Positions 26,843 to 34,780 of a stretch of DNA of 47,582 bases are shown here, one piece after another. The DNA lies in NCBI RefSeq assembly GCF_011620665.1, contig NZ_WOYQ01000005.1, forward strand, positions 27,636 to 75,217, read 5' to 3'. Numbering within the stretch: the first letter of the stretch is position 1; the number at the start of each line of letters is the position of its first letter. The notes below the pieces were generated by a model, which was not told the DNA's origin, did no database searches, and saw only the letters and a list, made by a program, of their open reading frames with translations. A program made the position numbers and the translations under genes. The stretch is from Microbacterium sp. Its GTDB lineage: Bacteria; Actinomycetota; Actinomycetes; Actinomycetales; Microbacteriaceae.

Positions 26843-27830
26843 GCCTGGCAACCCCTCCGCGGGCCGCGGCAAGAGGAAAGGCCCCACCAAAGGCACCGGC
26901 GGCAAGAACAAGCGCGCGCTGGAAGGACGCGGTCCGACGCCCAAAGCCGAGGACCGTGCCTGGCATCCGGCCGGAAAGCGCAAGGCCGCCGCCGAGCGCT
27001 ACATCGCCGCCGGCGGCACGGGTGCCCCTGGGCAGCGGCCGAGCGGTGCCTCGCGTGCGCCGAAGTCGAAGGCCGGCGACGACACCGAGAACGTGACCGG
27101 GCGCAATTCTGTCCTCGAGGCGCTGCGGGCCAAGATCCCGGCAACGGCGTTCTACATCGCGCAGCGCGTCGAGATGGACGACCGTGTCAAGGAGATGCTG
27201 TCGATCGCGACGCAGCGAGCGATCCCGGTGATGGAAGTCACCCGGCCGGAACTGGACCGCATGGCCGGCTTCGACGGCGTGCACCAGGGCGTCGCGCTCA
27301 AGGTGCCGCCGTACGAGTACGCGCACCCGCAGGACCTGCTGGAGCAGATCATCGACCGCGGCAAGACGCCGCTGCTGGTGGCGCTGGACGGCATCACCGA
27401 CCCCCGCAATCTCGGCGCGATCATCCGGTCGACGGCGGCGTTCGGCGGCCAGGGCGTGGTGATTCCGCAGCGCCGCTCGGCGGGTGTCAACTCTGCCGCG
27501 TGGAAGACGAGTGCCGGAGCGGCCGCGCGGATACCCGTCGCGATGGCGCCGAACCTGACGTCGACGCTCAAGGAGTTCAAGAAGCAGGGCGTGTTCGTTC
27601 TGGGCCTGGACGGTGCCGGCGACGTCGCGCTCCCCGCGCTCGAATTGGCCGACCGTCCGGTCGTGATCGTCGTGGGTTCCGAGGGCAAGGGGCTTTCGCG
27701 CCTGGTCACCGAGACCTGCGACCAGATCGTGTCCATTCCGATCTCGGCCGCGGCCGAGTCGCTCAACGCGGGGATCGCGGCATCGGTTGCGCTCTACCAG
27801 GTCGCGACGATGCGCGCCGCGTCCGAGTAA
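26835..27830 (+). CDS. rlmB: 23S rRNA (guanosine-2'-O-)-methyltransferase RlmB
   Basis: A SpoU-family enzyme modifying G2251 (E. coli numbering) in the peptidyl-transferase P-loop of 23S rRNA. The 331-residue protein has a long Lys/Gly/Arg-rich basic N-terminal extension (about 1-85), common in actinobacteria. After it come the substrate-binding domain and the knotted SPOUT domain with DPRNLGAIIRSTAAFG, VVGSEGKGLSRL and AAAESLNAGIAAS. It overlaps cysS by 8 nt, as in the conserved cysS-rlmB pair. Confidence 0.95.
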   Translation: MTKPGNPSAGRGKRKGPTKGTGGKNKRALEGRGPTPKAEDRAWHPAGKRKAAAERYIAAGGTGAPGQRPSGASRAPKSKAGDDTENVTGRNSVLEALRAKIPATAFYIAQRVEMDDRVKEMLSIATQRAIPVMEVTRPELDRMAGFDGVHQGVALKVPPYEYAHPQDLLEQIIDRGKTPLLVALDGITDPRNLGAIIRSTAAFGGQGVVIPQRRSAGVNSAAWKTSAGAAARIPVAMAPNLTSTLKEFKKQGVFVLGLDGAGDVALPALELADRPVVIVVGSEGKGLSRLVTETCDQIVSIPISAAAESLNAGIAASVALYQVATMRAASE

Positions 27831-27847
27831 GCCGAAAGGGAACAATC

Positions 27848-28486
27848 ATGGCACTCATCGCCGTCCTCGGCGGCACCGGCTACGCCGGCCGTCACATCGT
27901 CGCCGAAGCCGTCCGACGCGGCCACACCGTCGTCTCGATCGCCCGATCGGTGCCGGCGGAGCGTGTTCCGGGAGCGACATATCTCGAGGGGTCCCTGCTG
28001 GACGTGCCGGGCCTGGTCGCACAGTTGGCGGGAGTCGACGTGGTCATCAGCGCGGTGTCGCCGCGTGGTGAGATGGCGGGTCTCGTCCGCCCCAATCTCG
28101 AAGCCCTGGCCTCCACCCTGCCGGACACGGTGCGCATCGGCATCATCGGCGGTGCCGGCGGGAGTCTCGTCGCTCCGGGCGGGCCGCGCGTCATCGACGG
28201 GGACTTCCCCGAGGAGTTCACGGCGGAGGGCTTCGAGATGATCGGAGTGCTCGACGACCTGCGGTCGGAGCAATCCGACCGCGACTGGTTCTTCGTCCAC
28301 CCCGCCGGCGGCTTCGGCGCGTGGGCTCCGGGGGAGCGCACCGGCAGATATCGCATCGGCGGCGACGTGATCGTCACCGATGACGACGGCGTGTCATTCA
28401 TCTCCGGCGCGGACCTGGCTGTCGCCGTCCTCGACGAGATCGAGAACCCGCGGCACACTCGTGCGCGGTTCACCGTCGGCTATTGA
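27848..28486 (+). CDS. NAD(P)-binding epimerase/reductase-like protein
   Basis: A 212-residue atypical short-chain dehydrogenase of the NAD(P)H-binding (NmrA-like) group. The dinucleotide loop is GGTGYAGRHI at residues 8-17. The later conserved part GIIGGAGGSLVAPGG matches actinobacterial proteins annotated as NAD-dependent epimerase or flavin reductase. There is no YxxxK pair in the usual place. The substrate is unknown. Start ATG 27848 with GAAAGGGAA as ribosome binding site, 17 bp after rlmB and probably transcribed with it. Confidence 0.82.
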   Translation: MALIAVLGGTGYAGRHIVAEAVRRGHTVVSIARSVPAERVPGATYLEGSLLDVPGLVAQLAGVDVVISAVSPRGEMAGLVRPNLEALASTLPDTVRIGIIGGAGGSLVAPGGPRVIDGDFPEEFTAEGFEMIGVLDDLRSEQSDRDWFFVHPAGGFGAWAPGERTGRYRIGGDVIVTDDDGVSFISGADLAVAVLDEIENPRHTRARFTVGY

Positions 28487-28501
28487 CCCGCGGGGTATCG
28501 C

Positions 28502-29815
28502 TCAGACCACGTCGCGCCAGTCGAGGGCGCTGGTCTCGGGGCCGGGTTCGGGCACGTCCTCATCCGATTCGATGATCGCAATGCCCACCGTCTCGGTCGG
28601 CGGTCCCATGACGGTCGCCTCGTCGCGGCGATGACGCAGGACGTTGGCGACGTAGGACGAGAGCACTTCGGCAATCGGCACCGACCGTCCCCGCGCCTGC
28701 GACATGTACCACCGGTGCTCGAGCATCTGGTGGAAGACCTCCGCCGGCTCGAGCTTGGCTCGCAGATCGCGGGGAATGGCCTTGACCACCGGCTCGAACA
28801 CACGCGTCAGCCACTCGTGGGCGACCATCTCCTCGTCGGTTCCGAGGCGTGAGACGCGCGCGCGGAACTCGTCCATGTCGTTGAGCAGGCGACGGGCCTG
28901 GTTCTCTTCGACGTCCAATCCGGTCAGACGGAGCAGGCGGCGCTGGTGGTGGCCGGCGTCGACGACCTTCGGCTGAATCGACACCCTGGTGCCGTCCGGC
29001 GTCGTTTCGATCGACATCTCGCCGATGTCGAATCCGAGCGCATTGAGCTGGTTCACGCGCTCGGTGATGTGCCACGCTTCGTCCGCGGAGAATGTCTCAC
29101 GATCGGTGAGCGCGCCCCACAGCGAGTGATACGAGGCCATGATCCCGTCGGCAATGGCCACGGCATCCACCCCGCCCTCGAGGCGTCCGCCGGCTTCCAG
29201 ATCCATGATCTCGCCGGCGATGTTGGTGCGGGCCACGTCCAGGTCGTGTTCACGCTGCCCGGGGGTGAGACCGCTCTCGTGGAGTTCGCCGGTCTCTGCG
29301 TCGACGAGGTAGGCGGCGAACGCGCCGGCATCCCGCCGGAACAGCGTGTTCGACAGCGAGACGTCACCCCAGAAGAATCCGACGGCGTGAAGGCGCACCA
29401 GGAGAACCGCCAGGGCATCCACGAGGCGGCCCGCCGTATCGGGACGCAGCGTCTGCGTGAACAGCGCGCGGTAGGGGAGCGAGAATCTCAGGTGGGCAGT
29501 CACCAGAGCCGCGGGCAGCTGCTCGCCTCCGGGCGTGCTGCGCCCGTCGATCGCGGCCACTCGCCTCACGCACGGCACGTCGAGGCGTGCGAGCGAGCCG
29601 AGCATCTCGTACTCGCGCCGAGCCATCTCACCGGTGGTCTCCTTGATGGCCACGACCCGACCGGAGAGATTCGCGAATCGCACGAGATGGCGGGACAGGC
29701 CCTTCGGCAGAGACACGATCGTATCGTTGCCCCACTCCCCGAGCGGGGTCTTCCACGGGAGCGCGAGGAGTCCGGGATCGATGCTGCTGGCCGTGATCGT
29801 CAGGGAGTCCGCCAC
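28502..29815 (-). CDS. DUF4032 protein with kinase-like N-terminal domain
   Basis: A 437-residue protein. The N-terminal half resembles lipopolysaccharide/Kdo kinase-type folds: VVAIKETT could hold the ATP-binding Lys, and FFWGDVSLSNTLF followed by YLVDAETGEL resembles the catalytic H/DxxxxN and DxE loops. The C-terminal part is the DUF4032 region, including HRWYMSQARGRSV. The function is not established. GTG at 29815 is preferred, since AAAGG lies 7 nt upstream; an in-frame ATG at 29830 would add five residues. It is convergent with the epimerase gene. Confidence 0.82.
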   Translation of the reverse strand: MADSLTITASSIDPGLLALPWKTPLGEWGNDTIVSLPKGLSRHLVRFANLSGRVVAIKETTGEMARREYEMLGSLARLDVPCVRRVAAIDGRSTPGGEQLPAALVTAHLRFSLPYRALFTQTLRPDTAGRLVDALAVLLVRLHAVGFFWGDVSLSNTLFRRDAGAFAAYLVDAETGELHESGLTPGQREHDLDVARTNIAGEIMDLEAGGRLEGGVDAVAIADGIMASYHSLWGALTDRETFSADEAWHITERVNQLNALGFDIGEMSIETTPDGTRVSIQPKVVDAGHHQRRLLRLTGLDVEENQARRLLNDMDEFRARVSRLGTDEEMVAHEWLTRVFEPVVKAIPRDLRAKLEPAEVFHQMLEHRWYMSQARGRSVPIAEVLSSYVANVLRHRRDEATVMGPPTETVGIAIIESDEDVPEPGPETSALDWRDVV

Positions 29816-29896
29816 CGGGAGGCCTTTCATCCGGTCACGCGCAGCGGCGCGGGCGTTCCGAAGACCCGCCCGCGCCGCTGCGCGAGCGAGATTGGA

Positions 29897-30994
29897 TCAG
29901 ACGGACGCGATCGCCTTCTTGGTGAGACGCTGGCCGGACTCGACGTCGAACGCGTGCACGTGGTGCGGTGCGGGTGCCAGCACGACCGACTCGCCGGCGC
30001 TCGGGTGGTGGCGGCCGTCGACTCGCGCAACGATGTCTGTGCGCTTTCCGGCGAGATCGGTGTGTCCGTACAGGTAGCCGTCGGCGCCGAGTTCCTCGAC
30101 GAGGTCGACCGTCACGGTGAGGCCCTTGCCGTCGGCAGGGCCCACCACGACGTCCTCGGGGCGCACACCGGCCGTCACCTGCGTGGCGTGGGCGGGCTTG
30201 TCGATGTCGGCCTCGATGACGGCCGTGCCGAACTGGATGCCGCCGTCGGTGACGCTGACCGGAAACAGGTTCATGGCGGGCGAGCCGATGAATCCGGCGA
30301 CGAACACGTTGTCCGGCCGCTCGTACAGGTCTCGGGGCGTGCCGACCTGCTGGAGGACACCGTCCTTGAGAACCGCGATGCGGTCGCCCATGGTGAGGGC
30401 CTCGGTCTGATCGTGGGTGACGTACACCGTGGTCACCCCGAGGCGGCGCTGCAGCGATGCGATCTGGGTGCGTGTCTGCACGCGGAGCTTGGCGTCGAGG
30501 TTCGACAGCGGCTCGTCCATGAGGAACACCTGCGGTTGGCGAACGATGGCGCGACCCATCGCGACGCGCTGACGCTGACCCCCGGAGAGTGCTTTGGGCT
30601 TGCGGGTCAGGTACTCCTCGAGATCGAGCAGCTTGGCCGCCTCGAGCACGCGCTGGGCGCGCTCTTCCTTGCCGACGCCGGCGATCTTCAGCGCGAAGCC
30701 CATGTTCTCCGCCACCGTCATGTGCGGGTACAGAGCGTAGTTCTGGAACACCATCGCGATGTCGCGGTCTTTCGGCGGGATGTCTGTGACATCGCGGTCT
30801 CCGATGAGGATGCGTCCCGAGTTGACCTCTTCGAGGCCGGCCAGCATGCGCAGCGACGTGGACTTGCCGCAACCAGAGGGGCCGACCAAGACCAGGAACT
30901 CGCCGTCAGCGATCTCGAGGTTGAGCTTGTCGACCGCGGCGCGCGTTCCGCCGGGGTAAAGGCGGGTTGCGTTGTCGAATGTGACGGACGCCAT
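29897..30994 (-). CDS. msmK: Sugar ABC transporter ATPase (UgpC/MsmK type)
   Basis: A 365-residue ATPase of the CUT1 carbohydrate importer class. Walker A is GPSGCGKST, the Q-loop VFQNYALYPHMTV, the signature LSGGQRQRVAMGRA, Walker B VFLMDEPLSNLDAK and the H-loop THDQTEAL. The C-terminal TOBE/MalK regulatory domain follows (GVRPEDVVVG). No permease or binding protein is near, so it is probably a shared ATPase serving several sugar importers, as for MsiK in Streptomyces. Strong GAAGGAG ribosome binding site. An inverted repeat overlaps its likely promoter. Confidence 0.93.
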   Translation of the reverse strand: MASVTFDNATRLYPGGTRAAVDKLNLEIADGEFLVLVGPSGCGKSTSLRMLAGLEEVNSGRILIGDRDVTDIPPKDRDIAMVFQNYALYPHMTVAENMGFALKIAGVGKEERAQRVLEAAKLLDLEEYLTRKPKALSGGQRQRVAMGRAIVRQPQVFLMDEPLSNLDAKLRVQTRTQIASLQRRLGVTTVYVTHDQTEALTMGDRIAVLKDGVLQQVGTPRDLYERPDNVFVAGFIGSPAMNLFPVSVTDGGIQFGTAVIEADIDKPAHATQVTAGVRPEDVVVGPADGKGLTVTVDLVEELGADGYLYGHTDLAGKRTDIVARVDGRHHPSAGESVVLAPAPHHVHAFDVESGQRLTKKAIASV

Positions 30995-31090
30995 GTTTTC
31001 TTCTCCTTCACCGGCAGGTACGTGCCGGACGATCCGTGATGAATGGAATGAGCGGGGGCTTGACCCGCACGCCCACCATTGGACGCACCT

Positions 31091-31112
31091 CTAGTATCAC
31101 ATCCGAGGTGAT
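31091..31112 (-). promoter_or_regulatory. Candidate promoter/operator of the MsmK-type gene
   Basis: On the minus strand TGT followed by GATACT (31098-31093) forms an extended -10. It overlaps the inverted repeat ATCAC-N7-GTGAT at 31096-31112, a plausible repressor site. The inferred leader is about 90 nt. Confidence 0.4.
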
Positions 31113-31246
31113 CATCCGCGCTGCGGTGTCTGGCTTCTCCCAGGGTGTCTGGTTAGCATCGTCAGGGTCGCCACGCCCGAGTGGCCACCCTCGGACACCG
31201 CGATCGTCCGTCTGCTCTACCCTGCTCTGCTCTTCCAGAAGGTCCC

Positions 31247-32191
31247 ATGTCCAGCGACGACAACTCGAACGCACCAGTGCCCCGCAGCAGCCGTGACGCT
31301 GTGCGAGAGAAGGCGGTGCAGGTGCAGGCTCAGCAGGCGCGGGCCCGCACCATCCGTCGCTCCGTGCTCGCCGCGGGTGTCGTGACGGCGGTCGCGGTCG
31401 TCGCGACCGTGGTCGCGTGGGCCGTCGGATCGACGCTGGATCGTCCGCAGTCGTCGCCTTCGAACACGACCGGCGACGGATTCGTGGTCACCGATGTCAG
31501 CGGTGTCTCGGATGCGCCTGACGACATGTCCGAGTCCGACGCGATGACTTCGGAGCCGGCGCCCGAGGGCGCGGCGGCGCCCACTCCGACGGCGACCAGC
31601 GCCCCTGTCGTCGACATCCAGGTCTACGTCGACTACCTCTCGCCGGGTGCGCGTGAGTGGCAGCTCGCGAACTCCACTCAACTGGCATCGTGGGTGGACG
31701 ACGGCGCCGTGGCCCTGAGCTACCACCCGGTGTCGATGCTCACGGCGAAGTCAAACGGAACGAAGTACTCCCTGCGCGCGGCCAGCGCCGCCGCCTGCGT
31801 TGCGACACACGAGCCGACGACATTCTTTTCGTTCCACAACTCGCTGCTGACGCAGCAGCCCGCAGTCGACTCCGACGGGATCTCTGATGCGGCGCTGGCC
31901 GACCTCGCTGTCGCTTCCGGCGCCGAAGACCCGAAGCAGATCCGCTCGTGCATCGAGGACGAAGCGTTCACAGCGTGGGTGAAGTCCGCAACCGAACGCG
32001 CCGTCTCCGGCATCACCGGCACGAACCTCGCGCTCACGGGCACCCCGATGGTGGTCGTCAACGGGCAGCAGTACCTCGGCGATCTCACCGACCCCGCCGA
32101 GTTCGCCCAGTTCGTGCTGACCAGCGCCAGCGGCGCCTATCAGAAGGCGCAGACCGCGTCTCCGACGCCGACGCCCGGTGTGACCCCGTGA
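31247..32191 (+). CDS. Membrane-anchored DsbA-like thioredoxin-fold protein without CxxC
   Basis: A 314-residue protein with a cytoplasmic N terminus, one membrane span (about 42-62), a Ser/Thr/Pro-rich linker and a DsbA-type thioredoxin domain from about 118. In DsbA/BdbD proteins the first strand ends in a CPxC active site; here the position reads YVDYLSPGARE, with no cysteine. The cis-Pro segment TGTPMVVVNGQ is kept. Two other cysteines (AAACVA and IRSCIE) could form a structural disulfide. It is therefore probably not an oxidoreductase in the usual sense. The ATG at 31247 is preceded by AGAAGG. Confidence 0.82.
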   Translation: MSSDDNSNAPVPRSSRDAVREKAVQVQAQQARARTIRRSVLAAGVVTAVAVVATVVAWAVGSTLDRPQSSPSNTTGDGFVVTDVSGVSDAPDDMSESDAMTSEPAPEGAAAPTPTATSAPVVDIQVYVDYLSPGAREWQLANSTQLASWVDDGAVALSYHPVSMLTAKSNGTKYSLRAASAAACVATHEPTTFFSFHNSLLTQQPAVDSDGISDAALADLAVASGAEDPKQIRSCIEDEAFTAWVKSATERAVSGITGTNLALTGTPMVVVNGQQYLGDLTDPAEFAQFVLTSASGAYQKAQTASPTPTPGVTP

Positions 32192-32208
32192 TCGCACGGA
32201 GGGCCGGA

Positions 32209-32214
32209 TAGACT
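32209..32214 (+). promoter_or_regulatory. -10 of tRNA-Thr
   Basis: TAGACT lies 10 nt upstream of the mature tRNA 5' end, giving a start within a few bases of it. Confidence 0.5.
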
Positions 32215-32224
32215 GGGACTCCTT

Positions 32225-32297
32225 GCCGGCTTGGCGCAATTGGTAGCGCACCTGTCTTGTAAACAGGGGGTTGCAGGTTCAAGTCCTGTAGCCGGCA
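32225..32297 (+). tRNA. tRNA-Thr (anticodon TGT)
   Basis: A 73-nt cloverleaf. The acceptor stem GCCGGCT pairs with AGCCGGC at 32290-32296, discriminator A at 32297. The anticodon arm is CCTGT-CTTGTAA-ACAGG with anticodon TGT, and the T arm contains GGTTCAAGTCC. The 3' CCA is not encoded (ACCG follows), as usual in actinobacteria. Confidence 0.95.
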
Positions 32298-32311
32298 CCG
32301 TTCGCACGCGC

Positions 32312-33226
32312 TCAGAGGGTGACGATGATCTTCCCGGGGGCGTGCGTGCCCGCGACCGCGGTGAACGCAGCTGAGACCTGGTCGAGCGGGTAGGTGGCCG
32401 CCACCGGAACCACGATCTCGCCGGAGGCGACCCGCTCCGCCAGCGCAGCGAGGTTGGCGGCGGTCCTGGCCCGCTGGCCGGCCACGTGGACGCCGAGCTC
32501 GTCGCCGGCCGATCCGGCGGCGATCGCTACCATGTGCTCGGCGGCCACGCCCAGGGTGATCCCGGCATCCAGCGCGTCACGCCCGTGGCAGTCGTAGACC
32601 GCAGTGAGTCTTGCCCGGGCGGCGACGCGCGCCGCGAGGCCGTCGCCGTAAGACACGGGCTCGACGCCGAGCGAGCGGAGCAGCTCATGATTGCGTGCGG
32701 ACGCCGTGCCGATCACCCGTGCCCCCGCGGCCACTGCCAGCTGCGCGGCGATGAGCCCGACGCCGCCCGCGGCGCCCCCGACGAGCACAGTGTCACCGGG
32801 GCCGATCGGAACGGTGTCGAGGATCGCGACGGCGGTGAGTCCTGCGACGTGCAGTCCGCCGGCGACCTCGACCGCGAGTCCAGCGGGGCGTGGGGCGAGG
32901 TCGGATGCCATGGCGATCACCCGCTCGGCGATCGCGCCCGCAGCCCGGCCCAGCACCTCATCGCCGACGCGCACCGGGGCGCCGTCGGCATACACCGCGC
33001 CCTCGCCGGCCGCCTCGACCGAGCCCGCGAGGTCGCCGCCGATCCGGCGGGGGAACGGCGCAGTCGACGCGATCGCGCCGCTCAGTACTTTCGAGTCGTA
33101 GGGATTGAGGCCCGCTGCCCGCACCCGCACGGCGACCTTCCCGGGACCGGGCGCCGTGTCGGTGACCTGCCCGATGTAGAGCACGCGCGGGTCCCCGACC
33201 TCGTCGTACATCGCCGCCCGGCTCAT
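32312..33226 (-). CDS. Zinc-type alcohol dehydrogenase-like NADP oxidoreductase
   Basis: A 304-residue medium-chain dehydrogenase/reductase of the quinone reductase group. The N-terminal GroES-like domain has AAGLNPYDSKV and GGDLAGSVEAAG; the nucleotide-binding domain has VGGAAGGVGLIAAQLA. Catalytic and structural zinc cysteines are absent, consistent with quinone oxidoreductase activity. The substrate is unknown. It is divergent from the DMT transporter gene, sharing a 73-bp promoter region with an inverted repeat. Confidence 0.88.
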   Translation of the reverse strand: MSRAAMYDEVGDPRVLYIGQVTDTAPGPGKVAVRVRAAGLNPYDSKVLSGAIASTAPFPRRIGGDLAGSVEAAGEGAVYADGAPVRVGDEVLGRAAGAIAERVIAMASDLAPRPAGLAVEVAGGLHVAGLTAVAILDTVPIGPGDTVLVGGAAGGVGLIAAQLAVAAGARVIGTASARNHELLRSLGVEPVSYGDGLAARVAARARLTAVYDCHGRDALDAGITLGVAAEHMVAIAAGSAGDELGVHVAGQRARTAANLAALAERVASGEIVVPVAATYPLDQVSAAFTAVAGTHAPGKIIVTL

Positions 33227-33270
33227 GGATTCTCCTCCCCGTGCGGTGCACCCTGGTCAACCCCCGATCG

Positions 33271-33292
33271 TACTCGCCTGCGCGAGTAGGCT
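33271..33292 (+). promoter_or_regulatory. Inverted repeat over the -10 of the DMT transporter gene
   Basis: TACTCGC-CTGC-GCGAGTA at 33271-33288 is a perfect 7-bp dyad. Its right arm overlaps TAGGCT (33287-33292), which lies 7 nt before ATG 33300. A bound protein would block this leaderless promoter. Confidence 0.5.
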
Positions 33293-33299
33293 GACGAGG

Positions 33300-34256
33300 A
33301 TGTCGATCCAGCCCGCTCCCGCACGGCTCCCGGCCGGAGTCGCGCTGGGCGGGGCGGTCGTCGTCGGGATCCTGACGGCTCTGCAGGCGCGGATCAACGG
33401 GCAGCTGGGGCTCCGCCTCGACGACGGCTTCGTCGCGGCCGTGATCTCGTTCGGCTCGGGGCTCGTCGCGATGATCGTGCTCTCCGCTGCCCTGCCCGCC
33501 GGGCGCCGCGGATTCCGGTCGCTCGTCACCGGCATCCGCGAACGCACGATCCCGTGGTGGATGCTCGGCGGCGGCGCCGCCGGCGCGCTGACCGTGGCGA
33601 CTCAGGGGCTTGCGGTCGGGTTGATCGGCGTCTCGCTGTTCACAGTCGGTGTCGTGGCCGGGCAGACCGCAAACGGTCTTGTGCTCGACCGAGCCGGCTA
33701 TGGGCCGGGCGGGGTGGTCGCGGTGACCGTGCCACGGATCGCGGGCGGAGCCCTCGCGCTCCTCGCGGTCGGGATCTCGCTCCAGGGCGGCGTGCTCGAG
33801 CGGGTGCCGGTGTGGATGCTGGTGCTCCCGGTGCTCGCCGGCGTCGGCATCGCGTGGCAGCAGGCCACGAACGGGCGCCTGCGGCAACGCGTCGGCACAC
33901 CGCTCACGGCGACGTTCGTGAATTTCCTCGGTGGGACGGCGATCCTCGCCGTGGCGGCGGTCATCCACGTGTCGATCGTCGGCGCGCCGCGGGCGCTTCC
34001 CGCCGGCGGCTGGCTGTATCTCGGAGGGATCGTCGGCGTGAGCTACATCTTCTTGTCCGCCGCGCTCGTCGTGCACACGGGGGTCCTCGTGCTCGGGCTC
34101 GGGGCTGTCGCCGGGCAGCTTCTCACGGCGTTCGCGCTCGACGCGCTGTGGCCCGCCGAGGCGGGTCCCGGGTGGATCATCGAACTGGTGATGGTCGTGG
34201 TCGCGCTGCTCTCGGTCGTCGTCGTCGCCGTGCCGCCTCGCCGCCGGCGGCGCTGA
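33300..34256 (+). CDS. DMT-superfamily transporter (DUF606/YdcZ type)
   Basis: A 318-residue inner-membrane protein with about ten hydrophobic segments in two similar halves; the family signature LQARINGQLG lies near the first helix, with an equivalent WQQATNGRLRQ in the second half. The substrate is unknown. ATG at 33300 follows TAGGCT by 7 nt; an upstream in-frame ATG at 33225 would overlap the divergent gene's start and is rejected. It is convergent with msrB. Confidence 0.87.
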   Translation: MSIQPAPARLPAGVALGGAVVVGILTALQARINGQLGLRLDDGFVAAVISFGSGLVAMIVLSAALPAGRRGFRSLVTGIRERTIPWWMLGGGAAGALTVATQGLAVGLIGVSLFTVGVVAGQTANGLVLDRAGYGPGGVVAVTVPRIAGGALALLAVGISLQGGVLERVPVWMLVLPVLAGVGIAWQQATNGRLRQRVGTPLTATFVNFLGGTAILAVAAVIHVSIVGAPRALPAGGWLYLGGIVGVSYIFLSAALVVHTGVLVLGLGAVAGQLLTAFALDALWPAEAGPGWIIELVMVVVALLSVVVVAVPPRRRRR

Positions 34257-34302
34257 CCGGGATTGCGGCGTCCGCAGGCGGACTCACGGCACCCGGTTCG
34301 CT

Positions 34303-34713
34303 CTACCGGGGTCGCTGCTCGGGAGCGAACGACAGCGCGAGCGAATTCATGCAGTAGCGGTCGCCGGTGGGCGTGCCGACGCCGTCGGGAAACACGTGCC
34401 CCAGGTGCGAACCGCACCGCGCGCACCGCACCTCGGTGCGCTGCATGCCGTGGGAGCTGTCGTCGATCAGCTCGACCGCCTCGGGGCGCACCGACTCGTA
34501 GAAGCTGGGCCATCCGCAGTGCGAATCGAACTTCGTGCCGCTGTTGAAGAGCTCCGCGCCGCACGCCGCACACGCGTAGAGTCCCGCCCGCTCTTCGTTC
34601 AGCAGCGCTCCGGACCAGGCGCGCTCCGTCCCGGCTTGTCGCAGCACGGCGTACCGGTCGGGCGACAGCTCGGCTCGCCACTGCTCATCGGTCTTGTCCA
34701 CGGGATGGTTCAC
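34303..34713 (-). CDS. msrB: Peptide-methionine (R)-S-oxide reductase MsrB
   Basis: Reduces the R-epimer of methionine sulfoxide in proteins. The 136-residue length is standard. Zinc-binding pairs are CAAC and CARC; the substrate pocket includes HCGWPSFYE; the catalytic Cys is in RYCMNSLAL. The start of the protein (NHPVDKTDEQWRAELSPDRY) is typical. A resolving cysteine at the CGW position is also present. Confidence 0.96.
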   Translation of the reverse strand: MNHPVDKTDEQWRAELSPDRYAVLRQAGTERAWSGALLNEERAGLYACAACGAELFNSGTKFDSHCGWPSFYESVRPEAVELIDDSSHGMQRTEVRCARCGSHLGHVFPDGVGTPTGDRYCMNSLALSFAPEQRPR

Positions 34714-34768
34714 GAGGTCTCCTCTGCGTCACCGCCATTCAACCCGAATCCGCGGGCGGGTGTTCCCC

Positions 34769-34780
34769 GACAATGGGAGA
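34769..34780 (+). promoter_or_regulatory. Leaderless promoter -10
   Basis: GACAAT at 34769-34774, 6 nt, GTG at 34781. The hexamer decides the start of the DUF2332 gene. Confidence 0.45.

Noticed and set aside
34257..34302. Terminator between the DMT transporter and msrB
   Set aside because: Short GC dyads (GTCCGC/GCGGAC) have too small a loop and no T run.
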